This document shows, piece after piece, positions 35,372-44,345 of a stretch of DNA of 64,000 nt. Position 1 is the stretch's first letter; the number at the start of each line of letters is the position of its first letter. The notes beneath the pieces were generated by a model. The model saw only the letters and a list, made by a program, of their open reading frames with translations, was not told the DNA's origin and did no database searches. The position numbers were made by a program, and so were the translations under genes. Origin of the DNA: Nibrella saemangeumensis (GTDB lineage: Bacteria; Bacteroidota; Bacteroidia; Cytophagales; Spirosomataceae); NCBI RefSeq assembly GCF_039541915.1, contig NZ_BAABHD010000022.1, positions 248,001 through 312,000 of the forward strand. Direction: 5' to 3'.

Positions 35372-35941
35372 TTATTTCTCGGTCTCGGCCAGCAGCCCTT
35401 TCCGCTTCAGCAGGATATCCATAAAGCGGAGGTCGTTTTCGGTGGTGAAAATGCTGTAGGGCAGGTATAGAAACTGGGCGCGGGCCATTTGCTTCGCCAG
35501 CGCTTTCATGAAGAAGTTCATCGACAGCGACGAGATGGCGTCTTCGTTGGCGAGCATCAGCACATAGGCGTCTTTCTCCTTTTGAACTCCCCGGATCTGG
35601 TTCCATTTCAGAATGCCGCCTTCTTTGGCGTTGATGCGCATCAGGATCTGGCGGCTGTCAATTTCATATACGTACTTCTGGAACATCGGCTTAAACTGCT
35701 CCGACTGCGTAACCCCCGTAAACTGAATGGCCCAGAACACAACATACAGAATGGTGAGCAGGACCACCACGATGTAGATCCAGATGTTGGGGTAAACGCC
35801 GGTTACGTTCAGAATTACGTTCAGGATAATCAGCCCTAGCGGGATAAAACCCCAGTACCAGTTTGTTTTTAACCAGTTCCGAATGGCCAGACTGATGTAC
35901 GTTTTGGTGTCTAAGGCGTATTTTTTGGTTTTAATAATCAT
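35372..35941 (-). CDS. YcxB-like membrane protein
   Basis: This is a protein of about 189 aa with two predicted membrane helices (WYWGFIPLGLIILNVILNV and WIYIVVVLLTILYVVFWAI) after a short positively charged N-terminus, then a cytoplasmic domain. The domain carries EIDSRQILMRINAKEGGILKWNQIRGVQKEKDAYVLML, typical of the YcxB-like C-terminal domain, a PH-like fold. The start is the ATG at 35941; a GTG two codons earlier is possible. A -7 box lies about 50 bases upstream. The function is unknown. Confidence 0.75.
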   Translation of the reverse strand: MIIKTKKYALDTKTYISLAIRNWLKTNWYWGFIPLGLIILNVILNVTGVYPNIWIYIVVVLLTILYVVFWAIQFTGVTQSEQFKPMFQKYVYEIDSRQILMRINAKEGGILKWNQIRGVQKEKDAYVLMLANEDAISSLSMNFFMKALAKQMARAQFLYLPYSIFTTENDLRFMDILLKRKGLLAETEK

Positions 35942-35992
35942 AATCACTCATCAACCGACAGGTACCTCGGCAGCCTCTTTAAAATGAAGGCA

Positions 35993-36000
35993 CAAAAATA
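35993..36000 (-). promoter_or_regulatory. Probable -7 box of the YcxB-like gene
   Basis: TATTTTTG on the minus strand matches TAnnTTTG and lies 52 bases upstream of the chosen ATG. A CAAA that could be -33 is 24 bases away, which is longer than usual. Confidence 0.45.
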
Positions 36001-36042
36001 GACAACTTCGGTGTAATTTGCAGCCAAATCTTTTATGAGCGC

Positions 36043-36552
36043 ATGAGTTCGCAGCCTACGCAGATCCTGACTGCTGAGCAGTTACAGCAGAAAATCCGGC
36101 GCATTGCCTTTCAGATATATGAGAACAATTTTGAGGAGTCGGCGCTGGTGCTGGCGGGCGTATCGGGCGAGGGGTATGTATTTGCCCAACTGCTGGAGAA
36201 TGAACTGAAACAGATCGCTCCGCTGGCCGTGACGCTGCTGCATCTGGACCTGGACAAAACCAGAAAAGCCCAGCCCCCGATCCAGATTGACAATCCGGCG
36301 GCTAACTACACAGATACCGTAGTGATTGTGGTAGATGATGTCTTGAATTCCGGCCGGACGCTGGCGTTCAGTCTGCAACCCTTTCTGACGGTTGCCGTGC
36401 GTAAACTCCAGGTGGCTGTGCTGGTCGACCGCAACCACCCCCGCTACCCGGTGGCCGCCGATTACATCGGCTATGAACTGTCGACGACCTTGACGGAGCA
36501 CGTTGAGGTCGTGTTAAGCAATGAGAGCCGGATTGGGGTCTACCTGCACTAA
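36043..36552 (+). CDS. PyrR-like phosphoribosyltransferase family protein
   Basis: This is a 169-aa type I phosphoribosyltransferase. The PRPP-binding loop is VVIVVDDVLNSGRTL (near residues 91-105), preceded by SALVLAGVSGEGYVFAQLL and LLHLDLDKTR, and followed by VAVLVDRNHPRYPVAADYIG. The RNHPRYP segment is typical of PyrR (pyrimidine operon regulator/uracil PRTase). No pyrimidine genes are adjacent, so a regulatory role cannot be inferred from context. It may simply salvage a base. Confidence 0.82.
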   Translation: MSSQPTQILTAEQLQQKIRRIAFQIYENNFEESALVLAGVSGEGYVFAQLLENELKQIAPLAVTLLHLDLDKTRKAQPPIQIDNPAANYTDTVVIVVDDVLNSGRTLAFSLQPFLTVAVRKLQVAVLVDRNHPRYPVAADYIGYELSTTLTEHVEVVLSNESRIGVYLH

Positions 36553-36620
36553 GTGTCCGGATTTGATTCGTTTGCCGGATTTGTGTAACATTATTTCATT
36601 GTTGACAGAGAGTTTACGCC

Positions 36621-38030
36621 GTGCTGCTGACCACCCTTCGATACTGCCTGCTTATTCTCCTGGCCGGGGCGGGTTCGGTAATGGGGCAGAATCTGGTGCC
36701 AAACCCGGGTTTTGAAGACATCAAAAAGCCGCAATGTGATTTTACCCGCCAGAATGAAAACGTCAGTGAATACATCGTCGATTGGTATGCGCCCACGGCC
36801 GGTACGCCTGACATCTGGTCTGCTGCCGGCATATTACCGCAAAACTGCCAGCAGCGTTTAGATCAGGTTGAACCCCAACCCCGTACCGGTAGTAAATGCC
36901 TTGGGGTTTACACCTACGTGGCCCGCACCGGTTCGTACCGGGAGTATATACAGGTAAAGCTGAAACAACCGCTGAAACAGGGCGCTACTTATTATGCCGA
37001 GATGTACGTATTGCTGCTTGACCGCTCCCCGGGAGGGACATCGACGGAAGTAACCAGCAATACGGCTTCCAACAACCTGGGCCTGTTTTTCTCGGTCAAT
37101 CCGGTGGGTATCCGGACGGGGCCGGTCAATTTCGGCTATGTGCTGACCGGTACACCGCAGATCAACCGGACCGAATTGGTCAGGGATACCAGACAGTGGG
37201 TAAAGGTTTCAGCCTGTTTTGTTGCCGAAGCTGCCTATAGCTACCTGACGATCGGAAACTTCTTTGCTGATGCGCAGACCCGGCTTCAGGTGGTGACGGC
37301 GGATTTACCCCGTAACGCAGCCTACTACCTGATTGATGATGTGTCGGTGACTGAGGTTTTCGACAGGATTCCGGTAGCTGACCTAGGCGCAGATACGACC
37401 CTGTGTGCCGGGCAGTCCGTGGCCCTGGATCTGCCCGATTCTGTAAATACAGCCTTTCGCTGGCAGGATGGCACCACCCGGGCCCGCTACCTGATCCGAC
37501 AAACCGGGGTTTATTCCGTCACGGCGACCCGTGGTATCTGCAGCGTCAGCGATAGTTTACGCGTGGAGGTGGAGCCGGCCATTTCGTTACCGGCCGATAC
37601 CGTGCTGTGTCAGGGAGAGCAACTGGTACTCCGCGCTAATCACCCGCTGGATGCGTACCTGTGGAGTACCGGTTCTACGTCCTCACAACTGAGCGTCACC
37701 ACAAAAGGGGAGTACGTCCTGACGATTCCGTCCCGGTACTGCCTCATCACCGATACCATCCGGGTTGATGTGGTGGATTGTCCGGGCCCAATACCGAATG
37801 TGTTTACGCCCAACGGCGACGGACGCAACGAAACCTTCTACATCGATAACATTCAGTTTCTTCCCTGGCGGCTCTCCGTCTACAACCGCTCGGGGCAGCG
37901 CGTGTATCAGACTGAAGCGTACACCAACGACTGGGACGGTGCCAACCTGCCCACCGGGCTTTACTATTACCGACTGCAAAACACAAGGCTTAGGCGGGAA
38001 CTAAAGGGGTGGGTGGAGTTGATGCGGTAG
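36621..38030 (+). CDS. Type IX secretion type-B cargo protein (469 aa)
   Basis: This is a secreted or surface protein. A GTG start at 36621 gives a signal peptide (LLILLAGAGSVMGQ). The N-terminal domain (NLVPNPGFEDIKKP onward, about 220 aa) is jelly-roll-like, as in carbohydrate-binding or choice-of-anchor modules. Two Ig-like repeats follow (DTTLCAGQSVAL and DTVLCQGEQLVL), then a type-B C-terminal sorting domain (PNVFTPNGDGRNETFYI...YNRSGQRVYQTEAYTNDWDG). It shares only the sorting domain and repeat style with the 796-aa pair. Its stop is 1 base from the convergent helicase stop. Confidence 0.88.
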   Translation: MLLTTLRYCLLILLAGAGSVMGQNLVPNPGFEDIKKPQCDFTRQNENVSEYIVDWYAPTAGTPDIWSAAGILPQNCQQRLDQVEPQPRTGSKCLGVYTYVARTGSYREYIQVKLKQPLKQGATYYAEMYVLLLDRSPGGTSTEVTSNTASNNLGLFFSVNPVGIRTGPVNFGYVLTGTPQINRTELVRDTRQWVKVSACFVAEAAYSYLTIGNFFADAQTRLQVVTADLPRNAAYYLIDDVSVTEVFDRIPVADLGADTTLCAGQSVALDLPDSVNTAFRWQDGTTRARYLIRQTGVYSVTATRGICSVSDSLRVEVEPAISLPADTVLCQGEQLVLRANHPLDAYLWSTGSTSSQLSVTTKGEYVLTIPSRYCLITDTIRVDVVDCPGPIPNVFTPNGDGRNETFYIDNIQFLPWRLSVYNRSGQRVYQTEAYTNDWDGANLPTGLYYYRLQNTRLRRELKGWVELMR

Positions 38031-38031
38031 C

Positions 38032-40986
38032 TTATTCGAGCAGTGCCATTACATCTTCCTTTGTTAGTGACTTCACGAAGCTTTCTTCGCTGGAGATGAG
38101 GTCGCTGGCCAGCTTTTGCTTGGAACGCTGGAGCGCCAGAATCTTTTCCTCGACCGTATTTTTGGTAATAAACTTATAGGTGAATACCGTCTTCTCCTGC
38201 CCGATACGGTGCGCCCGGTCGACGGCCTGCGCTTCAATGGCCGGGTTCCACCAGGGGTCCAGGATAAAGACATAATCGGCGGCCGTCAGGTTATGGCCCA
38301 ACCCGCCGGCCTTGAGCGAGATCAGGAATAGTTTGATGGAGTCGTCGGTCTGAAACAGTTTCACCTGCGACTGCCGGTCCTGCGTAGAGCCGTCGAGGTA
38401 GGCATAGCTGATCTGATTTTCTTTGAGGTACTGCCGGAACACGTTAAGGTGTTTGATGAACTGGCTGAACACCAGAACCTTGTGGTTGTCAGCCATGGCG
38501 CTTTCCAGACGCATCAACACATCTTCGAGCTTGCCGGAGTCCCCCGCATACGCTTCGTCGATCAGGCGGGGGTGGTTGGCAATCTGCCGCAGTTTGGTCA
38601 GGCCCTGCAGCACCACCATCTGTGATTTGGCCATGCCGTTCTCTTCAATCTGCTCCAGTATCAGGTTGCGGTAGTAGGATTTGGCTTCTTCGTATTTATC
38701 GGCCTGGTCGCCGGTCATCTCGCAGTAGTGAATACTTTCCACCTTTTCGGGCAGGTCGGTGGCCACCTGGGCTTTGTTGCGCCGGAGCATAAACGGCTTG
38801 ATGAGGCTGTAGAGCCGTTGCGTCTTCTGCTCGTCATTGCGCTTCTCAATCGGCACCTGGTATTCGTTGCGAAAGAAGGTCTGGCTCCCCAGCAGGCCGG
38901 GGTTGATGAAGGTCATCTGGGCCCACAAATCCATGGTACTGTTCTCCAGCGGGGTACCGGTCAGAATAAGCCGGTGCCCGGAGTTGAGTTGCATGACCGC
39001 CCTGGTGATGTGTGAGGATGGGTTTTTGATGGCCTGCGACTCATCCAGAATGACGTAATTGAACCGGTACTCTTTTAACAGATCAATGTCGATCCGGACA
39101 ATGCCGTAGGAGGTCAGGATCAGGTCGTATCCGTCGAACTGTTCGGTGTTTTTGTCGCGGTACGTGCCGGTGTAGACCATGACGCGCAGATTGGGGGTAA
39201 ACTTGCGGGATTCCAGTTCCCAGTTGTACAGCAGGGACGTAGGCATGACCAGCAGCGATGGCTCCGGTGCGCCGGCTTCCTTCTGGGCCTGCAACATGGC
39301 TAGTGTCATGACGGTTTTACCCAGACCCATATCGTCGGCCAGGCAGCCACCAAAGCGGTACTGGTTCAGGAAATTCATCCAGTCGTAACCGGCTTTCTGG
39401 TAAGGCCGCAGCGCTCCCGCAAAGCCGCCGGGTAACGGATTGCTCTCGATCTCCTCGAAGTTACGCAGCCGTTCGAGTTTGCGGCTGATCACGGTGGTGG
39501 CCAGACTGTCGCGCTCCAGGTCCTGCACCAGGGCCAGGTGGTGCTTGCGCAGGACAAGCTGGTCGGTGCCGTCGGGGTGTTCCAGAAACGCCAGCAGCTC
39601 CGAGTATTTGGTAAACCAGGTGTCGGGGATTACGGCGATCTCACCATTGGGCAGGGTAAACTCCCGCTTCTTGTTGAGAATCAGCGAACGGAGCTTAATA
39701 AACGGAATCTCGAATTCTCCGAAACAGACCTTGGCGTAGATATCGAACCAGTCGCGGCCTTCCTGAATCGACACTTCAATCGACGAATAGCCTAGGAAAT
39801 AACGTTTGGCGTTGGCTACCGGTTGCCGGACCACAAAGCCGGCATGATGCAGGGTATTGCCGCGGCTGGATAGCCACTCAAAAGCTTCTCCTTTGCCCAG
39901 GGTGATAAAGCCCTGCTTCAGGTCAAGGCCATTCTCTTTCAGCCAGAGCAACTTTTGCGTTTCGGTGCGGGCATCGCGTTTTACTTTGTAGAAGATGTAC
40001 TCGTCTCCTTTTTTTTCCAGACTTACGTTGGCCGTGGCTGATGGCGAATTGTCGTACCGGAACAGAAACGTGCCATACTGGAAGAAAAGCTCAAACCGCA
40101 TCCGGTCGGAGTCCTGCCGCTCCACGTCGTCTTCCTCCTCACCAGACCCGGCAAACAGCGCGGTCGTGACCGGCTGGCTGGTTGTCGGCTGCTCGGCTAC
40201 GGTCAGTACCGGTACCGGGGCCAGCGTTTCGGTCCGGATTTCGAACCCTTTGGCGAAGACATCATACGAAGCAATGAGCGGGGCCACAAACCGCTGATAA
40301 TACTGATCCTCAATATTTTTGGGGATAACAATGTGGTTTTTGTTCAGAAATGGCCGTAGCTTTTTGCCATCTACCTGTTTATCGAAGTGATAAAGGCGGT
40401 TGTTGACCATCATCCAGGCCGGGTCATCACACAGCAGCAGGGCGTTTTTGAACTGAAACTCCACGCGGGTATCCTCGTAGCGGATGATCGGGAAGTAATG
40501 CGTGGAGTCGGCATTCCGTACAAAATGAAAAAACACCCTGGCGGGTTCGGTCATCCATTCGACCGGCTGCCAGGCCGGGTTGCCGTCGTTGCCCATGATG
40601 TACAGCGGCTTACCGACAATGCTGGGCAGGATTCTGGCTTTCATCCGTTCCAGATAATCGGCAATGGCCTCCTGAATCAGTTTATCGCCTTTGTGCGGAT
40701 CATACGTCTTCAGGAAAAAGTCTACGGAGGGGAGCTTTCGGGTATTGTACTTTTTTAGAATAACATCCTGCTGAATGGCTTCAATAAGCCGGACCGATTC
40801 AAAATCCCGTTCATCCAGCCCATCGGCAAACTCACCCGCGTTCTGAGTCGACAGCGTCTGGTTGAGCAGCGTGAGTTCGCCCCGGCCGTTCAACTGAACA
40901 ACAAAAGCTTCGATCAGGTAGCCCAGAAATTCATGTTCCAGCAAGGAGTAAACAATCTGATACGGTTCGGTTGGTGAGACCTTCAT
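38032..40986 (-). CDS. SNF2-family DNA helicase/translocase
   Basis: This is a 984-aa ATP-dependent DNA translocase of the bacterial SNF2/HepA-like group. The N-terminal 450 residues are a poorly conserved region with no recognised zinc-finger (SWIM) pattern. The motor has Walker A in LADDMGLGKTVMTLAM (about 39310-39350), DESQ Walker B in VILDESQAIKNPSS, motif III LILTGTPLENS and, in the second lobe, LDGSTQDRQ, SLKAGGLGHNLTAADYV and DRAHRIGQEKTVFTYKFI. The probable role is chromatin or RNA-polymerase remodelling or repair. A promoter with perfect spacing lies about 160 bases upstream, giving a long leader. Confidence 0.93.
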   Translation of the reverse strand: MKVSPTEPYQIVYSLLEHEFLGYLIEAFVVQLNGRGELTLLNQTLSTQNAGEFADGLDERDFESVRLIEAIQQDVILKKYNTRKLPSVDFFLKTYDPHKGDKLIQEAIADYLERMKARILPSIVGKPLYIMGNDGNPAWQPVEWMTEPARVFFHFVRNADSTHYFPIIRYEDTRVEFQFKNALLLCDDPAWMMVNNRLYHFDKQVDGKKLRPFLNKNHIVIPKNIEDQYYQRFVAPLIASYDVFAKGFEIRTETLAPVPVLTVAEQPTTSQPVTTALFAGSGEEEDDVERQDSDRMRFELFFQYGTFLFRYDNSPSATANVSLEKKGDEYIFYKVKRDARTETQKLLWLKENGLDLKQGFITLGKGEAFEWLSSRGNTLHHAGFVVRQPVANAKRYFLGYSSIEVSIQEGRDWFDIYAKVCFGEFEIPFIKLRSLILNKKREFTLPNGEIAVIPDTWFTKYSELLAFLEHPDGTDQLVLRKHHLALVQDLERDSLATTVISRKLERLRNFEEIESNPLPGGFAGALRPYQKAGYDWMNFLNQYRFGGCLADDMGLGKTVMTLAMLQAQKEAGAPEPSLLVMPTSLLYNWELESRKFTPNLRVMVYTGTYRDKNTEQFDGYDLILTSYGIVRIDIDLLKEYRFNYVILDESQAIKNPSSHITRAVMQLNSGHRLILTGTPLENSTMDLWAQMTFINPGLLGSQTFFRNEYQVPIEKRNDEQKTQRLYSLIKPFMLRRNKAQVATDLPEKVESIHYCEMTGDQADKYEEAKSYYRNLILEQIEENGMAKSQMVVLQGLTKLRQIANHPRLIDEAYAGDSGKLEDVLMRLESAMADNHKVLVFSQFIKHLNVFRQYLKENQISYAYLDGSTQDRQSQVKLFQTDDSIKLFLISLKAGGLGHNLTAADYVFILDPWWNPAIEAQAVDRAHRIGQEKTVFTYKFITKNTVEEKILALQRSKQKLASDLISSEESFVKSLTKEDVMALLE

Positions 40987-41142
40987 AGAGAGTAAGGATG
41001 ATAACGGTCAAATAATCAACAGAATGCGCACCAGAATAAACCACTATTCAACTTTGGACAAGCACACGGACAGGCAGGCAGCGCAATGAATGAAATTGCT
41101 TAAAACGAGCAGAATTGCCAACGTTTTGAAAAGCAACGATTT

Positions 41143-41173
41143 CAAATATACAAACCTGAATCAAAAGCACAAA
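41143..41173 (-). promoter_or_regulatory. Promoter of the SNF2 helicase gene
   Basis: On the minus strand, TTTG (41170-41173), exactly 19 bases, then TATATTTG (41143-41150): a full match to the Bacteroidota consensus. The leader to the ATG at 40986 would be about 150 bases. Confidence 0.75.
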
Positions 41174-41269
41174 TGAAGAAAAAAGGAAAAAACAGAAAGT
41201 TTACGTTTCGGGTACACTTTAAAAGGAAAAACTACCCTACCCCTGCGTTCATCTGCCACGCCGAAATAG

Positions 41270-41298
41270 TTGTTCATCTGGGGATTACCCTATCTTTA
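41270..41298 (+). promoter_or_regulatory. Promoter of the second PAS kinase gene
   Basis: TTG (41270-41272), 18 bases and TATCTTTA (41291-41298; last base A instead of G). It makes the first downstream ATG at 41390 the likely start and places the longer upstream frame in untranslated DNA. Confidence 0.6.
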
Positions 41299-41389
41299 CC
41301 TGCCCGTTTCGTTGTTAAATGGAAGAGGATACAGTTTTATCAGAGCGGCCGCAGGCCGCGAGCCGTTATCCTATAAACGATCTACCCTT

Positions 41390-44113
41390 ATGAATGCAGT
41401 GCCAGTAGCTTTGGTGACCTTGCCTTTCCCGTTACCCGTCAGTGGAACCATCACCCTGAGGGCTGTAAGAGACAAAGAAGGAGGGATTGCCGACCTGATC
41501 CTGGATGGACTCAACCCGCCGGCCGGACCGGAGTGGGCGGGGGATAGTCCGTTTGTATCCGGTGCAAAGCTATCTGCTTTTAAAGAAACCGCCGGGTGGG
41601 CACCGGTTGCTTCCTGGTTTGTCCGGCAGGCAGACGAAGTGATCCGGACCCAGCGGCCCGCCCGTTTCCCGCAGGGTTTTGGCACGCAGGATGGGGCGCT
41701 GCACTATGACCTGTCCGTTTTTCCGTTAGCGGATGGCATTATGGTCATGTATCAGCGCTGCCCCTTACAAGACACGAGGGTGACGGATGGGCTGCTACGC
41801 CAGATGCTGGAAACCGCTACCTGTGGGCTACTCTTTAGTAGCCCGTTGCGGGATGCTGAAGGCCAGATCATCGATTTTCAGGGCGAGGAGTGTAATCAGG
41901 CTATGTATGCCCTGGCCGGGTTTTCCCGCGAGCAGATGCTGACCCAGACGATGCTGACCTGCGACCCCGACGGACGGGTGAGTGGTATCTTTGACCGGTG
42001 GGTTCAGGTTGTTGAAACCGGTATTGCTCAGGAGGTAGATCATTATTTTGCGCAGCGGGGGCGGTGGCTGCGGCAACACCTGACAGCGTACAATGGTGGG
42101 GTACTGGCCTGCTTTGAGGATGTTACCGATCAGCGCAGGAACCAGCAGGTTGACCTGCTCCAAACCGTGATTGATAACATTCAGGCCGGGTTGCTCCTGG
42201 TTGATGCGGTACGGGAGCCGCAAACGGGCCGGATAACGGATTTTCGCTACCGGGTTACCAATGCGTATAACGCCCGGCTGGCCGGCAAAACCGTGGAGCA
42301 GATGAACGGGCGGCTAATTCATGACGTCTTTCCCGGCTGGCAGCATTCGGATTTGTTCCGGAGCATGGTGGCGGTGGTGGAGTCGGGTCAGCCGCAGAAG
42401 GCCATATTTCCCTATAGCGATTATGGCTGGAACGGGTGGTTCGATGGGTCGTTTATTCCCGTCGGCGATGGTCTCCTTTACACGTACATTGACGTCACCC
42501 AACTAAAGAAATCGGAACTGGAGGCCCGTCAGGCAGAGCGGGAGCGGCAGTATCAGGCCGAGACGTTTCAGGCGGTACTGGCCTCTATGCTCCACGCCAT
42601 CGCTATTCTGAAAGTGGTGCGTGATCCTGCCGGTAAGCTGGAGGATCTGTATTATGAGTACATCGGCGACAAAGGTTTACGGGAGACGGGAATGCGCCGG
42701 GAGCAGATCGTGGGTCAATCCATGCTGCGGCTGTTTCCGGGTGTCCGGCAATCCAGGTTCTGGGCAGCCTACGAAGCCGTGCTGGAAACAGGTGAGCCGC
42801 AGCAGTTTGAGGAACACTACCAGCACGATGGCTACGACAATTACCTCAACTGCCAGGTGGTGCGGCTCGATGATGACCGGATCGTATCCATGTACCAGGT
42901 GATCAATGACCTGAAAAAGGCACAGCGGCAGACGGAGGAACAGGCCCGGACGCTACGAACAGTGCTGGACGGCTCCCAGAACGGAATTATCGCCTTCGAG
43001 GCCGTACGGAACGAGCGCGGAAAAATCATCGATTTTCGCTATAGGCTGCAGAACGAGGCCAACCGACAGCGGGTGAGCCGGACGGATGAACAGCTGCTTG
43101 GTCATACCATGCTGGAGTTCTTTCCGGATGTTGCAGCTAATGGATTGCTCGATAAATACATTGCGGTAGTGGAAACCGGAGTGCCCTTTCGGGAAGATAT
43201 AGAGTATGACTATGGCCAGGGTAAAGGCTGGTATAACCTGTCGGTGGTGAAGCGCGACGATGGTATGGTGCTGACGGTTATGGACAAAACGGCCGAGAAG
43301 CGGGCCGAAGAAAGCCTGCGGGCCAACCAGCGTCAATTGGAAGCGGCCAACGAGGAGCTGCGCCAGTCGAACGAAAACCTGCAATCGTTTGCCTACGTGG
43401 CGTCGCACGATTTACAGGAGCCGCTGCGGAAGATACAAGCCTTTGGCGAACTGCTGGTAAACCAGTATGCGTCGCAAATACCCGCCGACGGCCAGGATCT
43501 GATCCGCCGAATGCAGTCGGCCTCGGCCCGGATGTCGAGCCTGATCCAGGACATTCTGGCATATTCCCGCATATCAACGCACGGTCAGCCGTTTGCCCCT
43601 GTTCCATTGAAGGAAGTGTTGCAGCAGGTAGAAGGCGATCTGGTGCCGGTGATCAATCAGGCCGGGGCGATTCTGGAGGTTGATCCGCTGCCGACCGTCT
43701 GGGGCGATCCTAGCCAACTCTGGCAGTTGTTTAATAACCTGTTGGGCAATGCATTGAAATTTACAAAGCCTGGTCAGCCGCCTTACATCCAGATCAGGGT
43801 CCGTGCTCTTCGGCAAGGCGAATTGCCTCAGGCTCTTCGAAAGCGGTCCGAGCCGGTATGGTGGGAGATCAGCGTCAGCGACAACGGCATCGGCTTTGAG
43901 GAGAAGCACCAGGAGCGCATCTTTCAGATCTTTCAGCGCCTGCACGGCCGCAGCCAGTACCCCGGCAGCGGCATTGGGCTGGCCATTTGCCGCCGGGTTG
44001 TCGAGCGGCATCAGGGCCTGCTCACCGCCAGCAGCCAGCCCGGCCAGGGTGCCACCTTCCGGATTTATTTGCCGGTCATGAGCGAGGAAGCACCCGCTCG
44101 TCCGCGTTTGTAA
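41390..44113 (+). CDS. Soluble multi-PAS sensor histidine kinase
   Basis: This is a 907-aa cytoplasmic kinase without membrane segments. The start at 41390 (MNAVPVAL) follows the promoter. A diverged PAS-like segment (residues 1-130) precedes four clearer PAS modules, each with a VRD-x-x-G-x-IxDF-type core and ending in a strand such as LACFEDVTDQ or VLTVMDKTAEK. HisKA carries the phosphoacceptor in FAYVASHDLQEPLRKIQAF, and the HATPase domain has DNGIGFEEKHQERIF and GSGIGLAICRRVVERH. There is no receiver domain and no neighbouring regulator. The last four codons and the stop lie in a repeat unit matching the arm of the palindromic element that follows, so the C-terminus (PARPRL) may be set by that repeat. 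Confidence 0.9.
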   Translation: MNAVPVALVTLPFPLPVSGTITLRAVRDKEGGIADLILDGLNPPAGPEWAGDSPFVSGAKLSAFKETAGWAPVASWFVRQADEVIRTQRPARFPQGFGTQDGALHYDLSVFPLADGIMVMYQRCPLQDTRVTDGLLRQMLETATCGLLFSSPLRDAEGQIIDFQGEECNQAMYALAGFSREQMLTQTMLTCDPDGRVSGIFDRWVQVVETGIAQEVDHYFAQRGRWLRQHLTAYNGGVLACFEDVTDQRRNQQVDLLQTVIDNIQAGLLLVDAVREPQTGRITDFRYRVTNAYNARLAGKTVEQMNGRLIHDVFPGWQHSDLFRSMVAVVESGQPQKAIFPYSDYGWNGWFDGSFIPVGDGLLYTYIDVTQLKKSELEARQAERERQYQAETFQAVLASMLHAIAILKVVRDPAGKLEDLYYEYIGDKGLRETGMRREQIVGQSMLRLFPGVRQSRFWAAYEAVLETGEPQQFEEHYQHDGYDNYLNCQVVRLDDDRIVSMYQVINDLKKAQRQTEEQARTLRTVLDGSQNGIIAFEAVRNERGKIIDFRYRLQNEANRQRVSRTDEQLLGHTMLEFFPDVAANGLLDKYIAVVETGVPFREDIEYDYGQGKGWYNLSVVKRDDGMVLTVMDKTAEKRAEESLRANQRQLEAANEELRQSNENLQSFAYVASHDLQEPLRKIQAFGELLVNQYASQIPADGQDLIRRMQSASARMSSLIQDILAYSRISTHGQPFAPVPLKEVLQQVEGDLVPVINQAGAILEVDPLPTVWGDPSQLWQLFNNLLGNALKFTKPGQPPYIQIRVRALRQGELPQALRKRSEPVWWEISVSDNGIGFEEKHQERIFQIFQRLHGRSQYPGSGIGLAICRRVVERHQGLLTASSQPGQGATFRIYLPVMSEEAPARPRL

Positions 44114-44252
44114 CACTGTTCGTCCGCGTTTGTAACGCGAGACGGGCGAGGAGCGCATTTGTAATGCGCGTGTACTGGCTGGTAGCAGAAGTACGGAATC
44201 AGCGCGTCACAGACGCGGACCTCGCCCGTCTCGCGTTACAAACGCGGACGAG
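44096..44252. repeat. REP-doublet-like palindromic element, copy 2, with an extra half unit
   Basis: Arms at 44119-44150 and 44221-44252 match as reverse complements in 31 of 32 positions and flank 70 bases. Compared with copy 1 (10714-10841), the arm hairpin loop reads TGT instead of TAT. The central hairpin is GCGCATT-TGT-AATGCGC, different in sequence but equal in form. A further partial unit (CTCGTCCGCGTTTGTAAC, 44096-44113) precedes it and contains the TAA stop of the kinase gene. It lies between convergent genes, as does copy 1. Confidence 0.85.
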
Positions 44253-44275
44253 CAGCCGGTAAGGCAACAAAAAAG

Positions 44276-44300
44276 CCCAGGCGACCAACGGAAGCCTGGG
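44276..44300 (-). terminator. Terminator of the YceI gene
   Basis: CCCAGGC (44276-44282) pairs with GCCTGGG (44294-44300). On the minus strand a T run follows (44269-44274). Confidence 0.8.
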
Positions 44301-44345
44301 TAAGTGTACGGTGGGTAAATTAGTTGGTGCTGAGCAATCGTCGGA

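Larger units (their letters stand above)
40987..41389. other. Intergenic region between divergent helicase and PAS-kinase genes
   Basis: This stretch of about 400 bases has no gene I can support. It is AT-rich and holds a minus-strand promoter for the helicase (41143-41173) and a plus-strand promoter for the kinase (41270-41298). Short open frames in it overlap these promoters and resemble no protein. Confidence 0.75.

Noticed and set aside
41270..41389. Upstream extension of the second PAS kinase frame
   Set aside because: It begins with TTG inside the promoter; the ATG at 41390 is the natural start.
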